Shown: positions 43,342-50,375 of the stretch, in pieces | Position numbering within the stretch: position 1 is the stretch's first letter | Layout: each line of letters opens with the position of its first letter | Origin: JADMJV01 sp964649085 | GTDB lineage: Bacteria; Vulcanimicrobiota; Xenobia; Xenobiales; JADMJV01 | DNA length: 64,000 bases | Direction: 5' to 3' | NCBI GenBank assembly: GCA_964649085.1 | Contig: CAZYPN010000011.1 | Span: forward strand, 1-64,000 | Notes under the pieces: model-generated | Seen by the model: the letters and a program-made list of their open reading frames with translations, nothing else | The model's database searches: none | What the model was told of the DNA's origin: nothing | Position numbers and translations under genes: made by a program

Positions 43342-44679
43342 GTGAAGAAACAACTTTGCGCACTGGCCGTGGGCCTGGCCCTCATGGGCTGTTCCGATGA
43401 TGAATCGGTCAATCAGGCTCTGGTCGACTTCGGCATTATCGAAGGCTATATCGGCAGTGTCCACACCAACCAGAAAGTGGCTGCTACCGATGGTGATGGT
43501 CACAGCTTTCCGGGCCACGCCAATCGCTGGGACCTGGAGAGCTTCGGTTCGATTGAGGACGGCGGCGACGACCAGTTTGACGACGCCCTCAGGATTCGCA
43601 TCAACGCCACCGATTTTCCCGACGACCAGACCTACAACGAGGTGCGGTTCCTCAATCCGGAATTCGGACAGGCCCAGGGATTTGTGGGTGTAGCCACACG
43701 CAACAACCGCGCCGTGATCGCTGCAGGTCGCACCAACCAGTTGTTGCAGCTGCTCGACCTGCGCAACGCAACCGGCACGATCACGCTAACTTGGGATGAC
43801 ACGGTGCTGAAGGATGAGGACCTGCCGGGCGAGCCCCTCGACTACAGCGTGGTCGTCTTCGACTCGAATGGCAATGAAACCGTGCTGTTTCAAACCACGA
43901 CAGCCAGCGGCAATACCAACCGCAATGCCGACCTTACGGCCTTCCGGGGGGCTCAGGTGGTGCTGGGCTTCCGCGTGCGCAACTCGTCCAACGAGGGCGA
44001 AGTCGCTTCCATTGATAATGTTTCGGTGCTCGACGGCGCCGCCACCCAGTTCATCACCAACGGCGGATTTGACGGAGGCTCGCTCAACGGCTGGTTGGAC
44101 GGCAGCTTCCCCAATTCGACCAACGTGGTGTTCAATAACCGGACGATCGACGGCGTCACGGTACAGCGCTTCTTCTATGCCGACCCCAACAAGCTGTGGG
44201 GGCGCCAGATGGACACCTACACCAACAATGGCGCGGCACCGGTTAATTTCAACGTCCGCTACACGACCAATCTGGGGTCGGATGACGAGGGCATCATCTA
44301 CCTGGTTCCCAATGCCAACAATCAGGCCCTGGCCTCGTTCGATGGACACGGAGAATCTCGCGATATCGGCCTGATCTTCGGCAACGCCCAGAACGTGACG
44401 TTCCTCAGCGACGACGGCCTGCACAACAACAACGGTAGCGACATCATCACCTGGGATTACAACAACATCACCCTGCAACCCGGTCAGACCATCGTCATGG
44501 TGCACTTTGCCATTATGACGGGCAACGACACGGGTTCTTCCCCGGGTGTTACGATCAACACCCAGATCCCCGATGTCAACGACATCTGTCAGCGCATCGT
44601 CACGGGGCAGGAGTCCGATGCCTTCCAGGTAGGCATTCCGTTGGGCCTGCGCCAGCTCGGCTTCTTCAACTGGCAATAG
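43342..44679 (+). CDS. Lipoprotein, paralog 1 of a tandem pair
   Basis: This 445-residue precursor has a lipobox signal (LALMGCSDD; Cys17 is the lipid attachment residue, with Ser/Asp after it that favour an inner-membrane or surface fate). The mature part is Asn/Thr/Gly-rich and beta-strand rich. A segment NGGFDGGSLNGWLDGSF resembles carbohydrate-binding or jelly-roll folds with N-terminal GxF/W patterns. It ends GLRQLGFFNWQ. Function unknown. Its start is GTG with AAGGGG at a fitting distance. The next gene encodes an equally long paralog, sharing leader and lipobox. Confidence 0.85.
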   Translation: MKKQLCALAVGLALMGCSDDESVNQALVDFGIIEGYIGSVHTNQKVAATDGDGHSFPGHANRWDLESFGSIEDGGDDQFDDALRIRINATDFPDDQTYNEVRFLNPEFGQAQGFVGVATRNNRAVIAAGRTNQLLQLLDLRNATGTITLTWDDTVLKDEDLPGEPLDYSVVVFDSNGNETVLFQTTTASGNTNRNADLTAFRGAQVVLGFRVRNSSNEGEVASIDNVSVLDGAATQFITNGGFDGGSLNGWLDGSFPNSTNVVFNNRTIDGVTVQRFFYADPNKLWGRQMDTYTNNGAAPVNFNVRYTTNLGSDDEGIIYLVPNANNQALASFDGHGESRDIGLIFGNAQNVTFLSDDGLHNNNGSDIITWDYNNITLQPGQTIVMVHFAIMTGNDTGSSPGVTINTQIPDVNDICQRIVTGQESDAFQVGIPLGLRQLGFFNWQ

Positions 44680-44703
44680 TCCGCCATCTCGTTGCTTGAT
44701 GAG

Positions 44704-44731
44704 CAGGGGCGCCCGCAAGGGTGCCCCTGTT
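44704..44731 (+). terminator. Terminator-like hairpin after lipoprotein 1
   Basis: CAGGGGC (44704-44710) pairs with GCCCCTG (44723-44729), with CCC/GGG inner pairs. The tail TGTTCGCTT is only weakly T-rich, so this is a weak or partial terminator. Confidence 0.5.
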
Positions 44732-44736
44732 CGCTT

Positions 44737-44768
44737 GGGACGCCAGCTGGCCAGCGAGAAGGCGTCCC
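44737..44768 (+). other. Hairpin in the leader of lipoprotein 2
   Basis: GGGACGCC (44737-44744) and GGCGTCCC (44761-44768) form a perfect 8-bp stem; GCTGGCCAGC lies inside. It precedes the repeated leader of the second lipoprotein gene and may be a terminator remnant or a regulatory fold. Confidence 0.4.
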
Positions 44769-44794
44769 GGCAACTGCCCCCCAGGCCTTTGTAT

Positions 44795-44823
44795 GACTCT
44801 GGTCCCGAACCAAGACAAGGGGA
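44795..44823 (+). repeat. Leader repeat, copy 2
   Basis: Exact copy of 43304-43332, placed before the second lipoprotein gene. Together the copies show that the duplicated unit covered the gene and its 5' leader. Confidence 0.9.
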
Positions 44824-44832
44824 GATATCCAA

Positions 44833-46170
44833 GTGAAACAACAACTTTGCGCACTGGCCGTGGGCCTGGCCCTGATGGGCTGCTCCGATGATGAATCGCT
44901 CTCTCAGGCCGTGGTCGACTTCGGCATCATTGAGGGCTATCTCGGCAACCTCCACACCAGCCAGAAGGTGTCCGCCACCGACGGAGGGCCCGAAGTCTTT
45001 CCGGGCCACGCGAACGTGTGGGATTTGGGCCCGCACGGCTCCATTCTCGACGGGGGGGCGGATCAGTGGGACCTTCCTTTGCGGATTCGCATCAATGCGA
45101 CGGACTTTCCCCTGGATCAGCAATACCACGAGGTTCGCTTCTTGACGCCGGAATTTGGCCAGGCCCAGGGCTTTGTCGGCGTGGTCACGCGCAACAACGA
45201 GGCCGTGATCGCTGCGGGCCGAAATCATCAGCTCTTGCAACCGCTGGACCTACGGAATGCCGCGGGAACCATCACGCTGAGCTGGACCGACACCATCGGT
45301 AGTAATACCATTCTGGGCGGAGAGCCGCTGGATTATCAGGTGTTGCTCTTTGATTCGAACGGCAACGAAACGGTGCTGTTCCAGAGCACCGTGGGTGTTG
45401 CCCCAACCAATCGAAATGCCGATATTTCGGCTTTCCGCGGCACCCAGGTGGTGCTTGGATTTCGGGTGCGCAACACCTCCAATCGGGGCGACGTCGCAGC
45501 TATTGACAACGTGTCTGTGGTGGACGGCGCCGCTACCCAGTTCGTCACCAACGGCAACTTCGACGGTGGCTCGCTGGCCAGCTGGATCGACGGCAGCTTC
45601 CCCAACTCGACCAACGTGGTGTTCAATAACCGGACCATCGACGGCATCACCGTTCAACGCTACTTCTACGCCGACCCCAATCAGCTGTGGGGACGCCAGT
45701 TGGATACTTTTGCCAACAATACCGGTGCGCCCGTGAGCTTCAACATTGGCTACCGCAGTGATCTGGGCTCCGACGGCCGCGGTATCCTATACCTGGTGCC
45801 CAATGCCAACAATCAGGCTCTGGCCTCGTTCGACGGCAGCGGAAACCGCCGAGATATCGGGCTGATTTTTGGCAACGCCCAGAATCTGAGCTTCGCCAGC
45901 GCTCCGGACTTGGATACCAGTTCTGGAAATGACATCATCGACTGGGAGTACAACAACCTCACGTTGCAGCCCGGTCAGACCATCGTGATGGTGCACTTTG
46001 CGATTATGACCGGCAACGACACTCGGGACACCCCTGGGGTCACGGCGAACACCCAGATTCCCGACATCAACGACATCTGTCAGCGCATCGTCAGGGGCCA
46101 GGTGCCCGAGGCTTTCGAACAGGGAATTCCGCTGGGCCTGCGCCAGCTCGGCTTTTTCAACTGGCAGTAG
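44833..46170 (+). CDS. Lipoprotein, paralog 2 of a tandem pair
   Basis: This 445-residue precursor is the sister of the preceding lipoprotein: identical length, lipobox LALMGCSDD, and near-identical blocks such as NFDGGSLASWIDGSF against NGGFDGGSLNGWLDGSF and IPLGLRQLGFFNWQ at the end. Identity looks about two thirds or more by eye. The differing loops (for example around residues 45-75 and 340-360) suggest divergence in binding surface. The start is GTG with AAGGGG. A terminator follows. Confidence 0.85.
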   Translation: MKQQLCALAVGLALMGCSDDESLSQAVVDFGIIEGYLGNLHTSQKVSATDGGPEVFPGHANVWDLGPHGSILDGGADQWDLPLRIRINATDFPLDQQYHEVRFLTPEFGQAQGFVGVVTRNNEAVIAAGRNHQLLQPLDLRNAAGTITLSWTDTIGSNTILGGEPLDYQVLLFDSNGNETVLFQSTVGVAPTNRNADISAFRGTQVVLGFRVRNTSNRGDVAAIDNVSVVDGAATQFVTNGNFDGGSLASWIDGSFPNSTNVVFNNRTIDGITVQRYFYADPNQLWGRQLDTFANNTGAPVSFNIGYRSDLGSDGRGILYLVPNANNQALASFDGSGNRRDIGLIFGNAQNLSFASAPDLDTSSGNDIIDWEYNNLTLQPGQTIVMVHFAIMTGNDTRDTPGVTANTQIPDINDICQRIVRGQVPEAFEQGIPLGLRQLGFFNWQ

Positions 46171-46198
46171 TCCGCTTCCGGTGGCCGACCGAAAACGT

Positions 46199-46217
46199 CC
46201 CCCGCGAGGGGTCTTTT
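46199..46217 (+). terminator. Terminator after lipoprotein 2
   Basis: CCCC-GCGA-GGGG (46200-46211) followed by TCTTTTTC is a short intrinsic terminator 29 bp after the stop codon. Confidence 0.75.
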
Positions 46218-46354
46218 TCATGCCCCGGTGATGGTCACAAAACTGGTCCGATCGGGTAACAAACTGTTTACCTGTTTTTTTTGCCCCTCTATCGCCCCTG
46301 GCCCCGGAAACCACTATTCTTGGGTCAAGACATCGGAGAGTGAGGACACAAACA

Positions 46355-46828
46355 ATGATCGGATTACAGCAGCCCTTCGGCGGACTCAATGGACTTCCGG
46401 GGCTCAATGGCCTGGGCGGAGGTTCGTCGCTGAGCATCGCCCTCAGCCTGTCCATCGGTCTGGGCGGCAACAACGGCCTTCAGTCGGGCGCCCAGGCCTT
46501 CGCTGGACCCCAGGGAGCCTTTGCCCAGGCGGGCGGCGGACTGGGTTCGTTCAACCAGGGCTGCGGCTGCGGACCCAACGGCAATGCTCTGGCCAACAAC
46601 TTTGGCGGCCCGCAGAACCCCTATCAGGCCGGCTTCCAACAGGGGATGATGGCGGGCAAAATGCGCCGTCTGATGCGCAAACTGATGAAGTTGATGGCTC
46701 AAATGCAGCAAATGGCCGGAGGCGCCGGCATGGGACAGGGTTTTGGAATGAACCCGGGTATGGGCATGGGCGTGGGAGCCGGCTGCGGCTGTGGTATCCC
46801 CGGCATGGGCGGCCCTCGCCTCTTCTAA
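46355..46828 (+). CDS. Gly/Met-rich protein with two GCGCG motifs
   Basis: I do not recognise this 157-residue protein. It is very rich in Gly, Gln, Asn and Met, with short repeats such as GLNGLPGLNGLGGG near the N-terminus and MGQGFGMNPGMGMG near the C-terminus. GCGCG occurs twice (about 72-76 and 145-149), giving paired cysteines. A basic helix (GKMRRLMRKLMKLMAQM) sits in the middle. No signal peptide is visible. It could be structural, metal-binding or an RNA-binding protein. GAGG lies ten bases before the ATG; the longer GTG start at 46340 is less likely. Confidence 0.6.
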   Translation: MIGLQQPFGGLNGLPGLNGLGGGSSLSIALSLSIGLGGNNGLQSGAQAFAGPQGAFAQAGGGLGSFNQGCGCGPNGNALANNFGGPQNPYQAGFQQGMMAGKMRRLMRKLMKLMAQMQQMAGGAGMGQGFGMNPGMGMGVGAGCGCGIPGMGGPRLF

Positions 46829-46850
46829 GCGACCAGCGTCGTCACAAAGA

Positions 46851-46876
46851 AAGCCCCTCGCGAGGGGCTTTTTTTG
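46851..46876. terminator. Bidirectional terminator between the Gly-rich gene and vapC
   Basis: AAGCCCCTCG (46851-46860) and CGAGGGGCTT (46861-46870) form a perfect palindrome followed by TTTTT on the plus strand; on the minus strand it is followed by TCTTTG. It ends the Gly-rich gene and probably the vapBC transcript. Confidence 0.9.
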
Positions 46877-46892
46877 TTTGTTTGTTTGTTTG
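46873..46892 (+). repeat. (TTTG)5 microsatellite
   Basis: Five perfect TTTG units follow the terminator stem and continue into a TCTGTGTG stretch. It lies between the terminator and the vapC stop codon. Simple repeats of this size can vary in length by slipped replication. Confidence 0.85.
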
Positions 46893-46900
46893 TCTGTGTG

Positions 46901-47293
46901 TCAACTCCAGTATTCCCAACGCAGATCGGGAATCCGGGAAAACTCGCTGACATTGGCCGTGACCAGCACCAGATTGCGCGCGAGCGCTTGGCCCGCGATC
47001 AACACGTCATAAGGACCGATCGGCGCCCCCTGAGCCGCTAACAGGGCGCGGATTCGACCCGCTTCGCGGGCGTCTTCGCGGGTCAGTTCCAGTACCTCGA
47101 AGGCCAGACGATCCACCACCCGCAAGTTGCGATCGGAGCTGCCGCTTTTGAAAGCGCCGCAGAACAGCTCGTGCATCACCACCGCGGAAACTGCCACCTC
47201 CCCCGGGTGGCAACGCCGCAGGCGCCCGGCCAATCTGGAGAGGTCGTCTTTAAGCACCGCGATCACGACATGGGTGTCGAGCAGAAACTTCAG
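46901..47293 (-). CDS. vapC: VapC-type PIN-domain toxin
   Basis: This 130-residue PIN nuclease has the acidic residues in LLDTH (Asp of the first motif), HELFCGA, PYDVLIAGQA and a C-terminal TANVSEF. Typical VapC toxins cut tRNA or rRNA. An annotation starting at GTG 47266 would drop the first catalytic Asp. Reading upstream gives LKFLLDTHVV starting at CTG 47293, which overlaps the vapB stop (CTGA). I therefore propose CTG as the start, coupled to vapB translation. It would be neutralised by the adjacent antitoxin. Confidence 0.85.
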   Translation of the reverse strand: MKFLLDTHVVIAVLKDDLSRLAGRLRRCHPGEVAVSAVVMHELFCGAFKSGSSDRNLRVVDRLAFEVLELTREDAREAGRIRALLAAQGAPIGPYDVLIAGQALARNLVLVTANVSEFSRIPDLRWEYWS

Positions 47294-47535
47294 GAGAACA
47301 GCCCGTCCAATTCGGGCCGTTCTTGGGGAGCGGGCTGTTCTCGGCCCCCAGCCAGGTAGTCGGGTGCCAGTTCTCGCACGGCTGCGTCCAGCCAGCTCCA
47401 GTCGGCGTTCAGCGGTTCCAGGACGATACCGTTGCCCTGCCTGCGAATACGAACCTCCTGACAGTCGAAACGATATTCCTTGGGCAGGCGAACCGCCTGG
47501 GAACGACCGGACCAGAAAACCTTCGCTTTGTCCAC
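47290..47535 (-). CDS. vapB: VapB-type AbrB/MazE-fold antitoxin
   Basis: The 81-residue antitoxin has an N-terminal swapped-hairpin DNA-binding domain (AKVFWSGRSQAVRLPKEY, about 4-21) and a C-terminal tail (about 43-81, ADWSWLDAAVRELAPDYL) that would bind and block VapC. GGAGG five bases before the GTG at 47535 marks the start; longer upstream frames lack such a site. The pair is autoregulated in the family, and a palindromic site lies just upstream. Confidence 0.88.
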   Translation of the reverse strand: MDKAKVFWSGRSQAVRLPKEYRFDCQEVRIRRQGNGIVLEPLNADWSWLDAAVRELAPDYLAGGREQPAPQERPELDGLFS

Positions 47536-47548
47536 GCTCACCTCCGAG

Positions 47549-47568
47549 GATATATCAAAAAGATATCT
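47549..47568 (-). promoter_or_regulatory. Putative vapBC operator
   Basis: GATATATC (47549-47556) and AGATATCT (47561-47568) are two short palindromes separated by four A, directly upstream of vapB. VapB antitoxins bind similar palindromes in their own promoters, so this is a likely autoregulatory site. Confidence 0.55.
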
Positions 47569-47589
47569 CAAGGGGATTCCCGGGGTCAA
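47557..47589 (-). promoter_or_regulatory. Putative vapBC promoter
   Basis: On the minus strand TTGACC (plus 47584-47589) lies about 16 bp upstream of GATATC (plus 47562-47567), a plausible -35/-10 pair overlapping the operator. Confidence 0.4.
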
Positions 47590-47634
47590 TCCTTGGGCCT
47601 GAGGACTTTGGCTCCCAAGGACGAACAACCCCGG

Positions 47635-48024
47635 ATGAAGATCAAGGGTTGTATTCTGGGCTGCCTTGGCAGTCTGGCCATGGCAGTGGCCATTGTGGTG
47701 TTGGTGTTTCGGCTCACGGCCCCCCTGGTTCAGGCGACCGATACTTTCCTGGCTCAGCTGGGCAAGGGCCAGGTCGAGCAGGCCTATCAATCGACCGCCG
47801 CCGAGTTTCGTCAGGCGACCACGGCCGACGCGTTCGCCGACATGGTCAAGGCTACCCAGCTCGACCAGTTTCAGTCGGCCAGCTGGAGCAGCCGCAGCTT
47901 TAAGAACTCGCAAGGTGAGGTCTCGGGCACGGTGCGCCTTGCCGGTGGCAAGGAGCTTTCTTTGAAGGTCCTTCTGCTCCATCAGCAGGGTAGCTGGAAA
48001 GTGGCCGGCTTGCGCCAGCTCTAG
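47635..48024 (+). CDS. Membrane-anchored hypothetical protein with an NTF2-like outline
   Basis: The 129-residue protein has one N-terminal membrane helix (KGCILGCLGSLAMAVAIVVLV, about 4-24) and a domain of about 95 residues with QAYQSTAAEFRQATTADAFADMV, then SWSSRSFKNSQGEVSGTVRL and KELSLKVLLLHQQGSWKVAG. This order of a helix followed by curved strands is what DUF4878/DUF4864-type, NTF2-like, small envelope proteins show; the match is by eye. The start at 47635 is preferred over longer upstream frames. It does not overlap vapB. Confidence 0.65.
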   Translation: MKIKGCILGCLGSLAMAVAIVVLVFRLTAPLVQATDTFLAQLGKGQVEQAYQSTAAEFRQATTADAFADMVKATQLDQFQSASWSSRSFKNSQGEVSGTVRLAGGKELSLKVLLLHQQGSWKVAGLRQL

Positions 48025-48049
48025 TGGCGTGCCTTCCTGAGAGGCTGGA

Positions 48050-50326
48050 TTAAGAACTGGGCGTGAGGATGACCTTCACCATGCGCTCGGGCGCCAGGCG
48101 GCGACGAGCCACCTGCATGATGTCTTTGGGCGTGATGCGGCGATAGATACCGGCAAACCCCTGGGCGTAACTGTCGGAAAGGTGAAAGAGCTCGATGTTG
48201 CGCAGCTGTTGCAAGCGACCTTCGGCCTGAGCCTGCGAGAGCTGCTGCATGCCTTCCAGTCGATCGACCAGCCGAGCGAGTTCGGCTCGGCTGAGCTCGC
48301 TGCGCCCGAAGGCCGTCAGCTCTCGATCGAGCAGTTCCTGAACCCGCTGCACTTTGTCGGGGCTGCAGTCGAGCTGAAGCAAGAAGGGCGCGGCCGAGTT
48401 GGAGGAGAGAAACGAGCTTTCCACCCGCTGCACGAGGCCCTGCTTGAAGCGCAGTTCCGACTGCAGCCGGCCGCGCAGAGGGTCACCGGCCAGGGCCTGC
48501 AGGGCCAGCACAAAGGCATAATAGTCGGGCTCGCGACGCGAAGGGCCATAGCCGCCTACCAGCAGGCTGGCTCGAGTGACTGAGCCCTGGCAGCGGATGG
48601 GCGCGGCGGGCAGCGATTCCCGCGTGGGCAGGCTTTCCCAGGGCGAAGGCAGCCCCGGGTCGGGCGCCGGGGGGCGGGCTTCGTCGAGGGCAGATTGCAC
48701 GACCGACAGCGGAAGTTCGCCGCTGAGGAACAGATTCCAGCGGCCTCGGCGGGCCACTTCGGCGGCCAGTTCCTGCACCCGCTCTAGAGCGGGCCGCTGA
48801 GGGCCTGGCTGCCGTCCCAGGGGGTGCTCTGGGGGATAGAGCGCCTGCAGCCAGTCCTGATAGGCCTGCTCCAGCGCGCTGGCCGGGCCAGCCGAGGGCA
48901 GTTGGGTCCAGGCCTGTTCGGCCACGGCTGCGTCCAGCCGGGGGTCCAGCCAGCAGCCGAACCAGGCGGTGATCCAGGCGCGCGCCTGGGTCGAGGGCAG
49001 AACGGCCGCGAAACTCCAGCCCTGAGGTTGGGTGTCTACCCGGGTCGCCCACTGGCGACTCAGCAATAGCTGCCAGCAAGCCCCCAGCCACTCGGCTCTA
49101 CCCGCCTGGGAAGGGGAATCGAGCGAGCTGCCGCCTGGCAGGTAGGCGCGCAGAGCCACTGCCGGTAGCTCGTCCAGCGACTGAACCAGGGCTGAGCAGC
49201 CGGGATGCGGTTCCAGGCGCACGAATGGCGGTGGTGGGGCGGCGGCGACGGGAGGAGCGGCGGCGACCTTCTGGGCTTTGAGCTTTCGTCCGGTTTTGGG
49301 GGGCTGCCAGACCACCTCGGGGCCTTCGAGCGTTTTGCCGGGGGTTTGCAGAAAACTCGAGTCCTGAGGAAATCGAGTCAACGCGTCGCCCCAAAGAATC
49401 TCCTGGGCCCGCAGGGCGGTGCCCAGCAGCGCCGGGTTGCGGGCGTACAGACCGGCCAACCACAGCGAGCGACTGCCCAGGTCGTCCCAGGCTCGAATCC
49501 AGCGTTCTACAGCCAGCTGCTGGTTGCGAGGCGAAGGGGGAGGGGGTGGGGCGGCGGGTTCACGCTGCCAGAGATGGTCTTCGAGCGGTTCAAAGAGGGT
49601 ATCGGGCGAGGTGGCCAGCAAGGCGGCTGCCGCCCAGGCTCCCGCTGGCAACGTTTCCAGGGGCCAGCCCCGGAAGGCGCCGGCCTGGGGGGGCACCAGG
49701 TTTTCGGGGCTGCTGGCCTGGCCACTGGAGGAGCCTCTGGCCAGGTTCGACTCGGCCAGTTGCCTGGCCACGGCCGGTCCATCAAATCCTCCGACGATCG
49801 CCAGGTGAGCGCGGGCCGGATCGAGGTGCTGCAGGACGAAGGTGTCCACCTCCATGGCGCCCACCCCGAGCAGGTGGGGCAGGCCTTCCAGGTCTTCTCC
49901 TTTGAGCCAACTCCCTCGCAGTCGGTCTAGCTGAACCTCCAGAGCCCAGCGGGCCTGAGCCGAAGGCACCTCCAGGGTAAGTGCCGTAAAGCGCTCGCCC
50001 ACCGCATAACGGGTTGTGCCGCCAAGCGACTCCAGTTGTCGCAGCAGCGTGCCCTGGGGATAGTCCGGGCTGGAGCGTGCCATCAGGCGGGCTACCATGT
50101 CCACCAGGCCGGGGGTGGCGGGTGGAGCCTGGTTGCGCCCCCAGGGAAGCACCAGCGTCAGGGCCACCGGCCGATTGGCCAGAGGCTGCAGCAGCGCCCG
50201 AGCCCCGCAGGGCAGGCTGTGCACCTGCACCAGGCCCACCGGCGTTTCCAGGATTTCTTGGGCGGCCAGCGGGAGCGAGAGCACACAGCATAGAAGAATC
50301 TTCAATATCCAACGGAAGTTCGGCAT
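48050..50326 (-). CDS. M16 (insulinase-family) protein without the zinc motif
   Basis: This 758-residue precursor has a signal peptide (ILKILLCCVLSLPLAA) and two M16-like halves with the M16 C-domain pattern, for example VGGYGPSRREPDYYAFVLALQALAG near the end and ELRFKQGLVQRVESSF. At the usual HxxEH site of the first half the sequence is TPGLVDMVARLMARSS, so zinc ligands are absent and peptidase activity is unlikely. In other M16 systems such inactive subunits pair with active ones; none is in this window. The ATG at 50326 is chosen as the start of the signal peptide. Confidence 0.75.
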   Translation of the reverse strand: MPNFRWILKILLCCVLSLPLAAQEILETPVGLVQVHSLPCGARALLQPLANRPVALTLVLPWGRNQAPPATPGLVDMVARLMARSSPDYPQGTLLRQLESLGGTTRYAVGERFTALTLEVPSAQARWALEVQLDRLRGSWLKGEDLEGLPHLLGVGAMEVDTFVLQHLDPARAHLAIVGGFDGPAVARQLAESNLARGSSSGQASSPENLVPPQAGAFRGWPLETLPAGAWAAAALLATSPDTLFEPLEDHLWQREPAAPPPPPSPRNQQLAVERWIRAWDDLGSRSLWLAGLYARNPALLGTALRAQEILWGDALTRFPQDSSFLQTPGKTLEGPEVVWQPPKTGRKLKAQKVAAAPPVAAAPPPPFVRLEPHPGCSALVQSLDELPAVALRAYLPGGSSLDSPSQAGRAEWLGACWQLLLSRQWATRVDTQPQGWSFAAVLPSTQARAWITAWFGCWLDPRLDAAVAEQAWTQLPSAGPASALEQAYQDWLQALYPPEHPLGRQPGPQRPALERVQELAAEVARRGRWNLFLSGELPLSVVQSALDEARPPAPDPGLPSPWESLPTRESLPAAPIRCQGSVTRASLLVGGYGPSRREPDYYAFVLALQALAGDPLRGRLQSELRFKQGLVQRVESSFLSSNSAAPFLLQLDCSPDKVQRVQELLDRELTAFGRSELSRAELARLVDRLEGMQQLSQAQAEGRLQQLRNIELFHLSDSYAQGFAGIYRRITPKDIMQVARRRLAPERMVKVILTPSS

Positions 50327-50375
50327 CTCGTAGAGGGTCTGCCCAGCCTGTCCGTTCGTCAAACAACTGCTAACT

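Noticed and set aside
47266..47266. GTG 47266 as start of VapC
   Set aside because: It removes the first catalytic Asp and the LLDTH motif; the CTG 47293 start is better.
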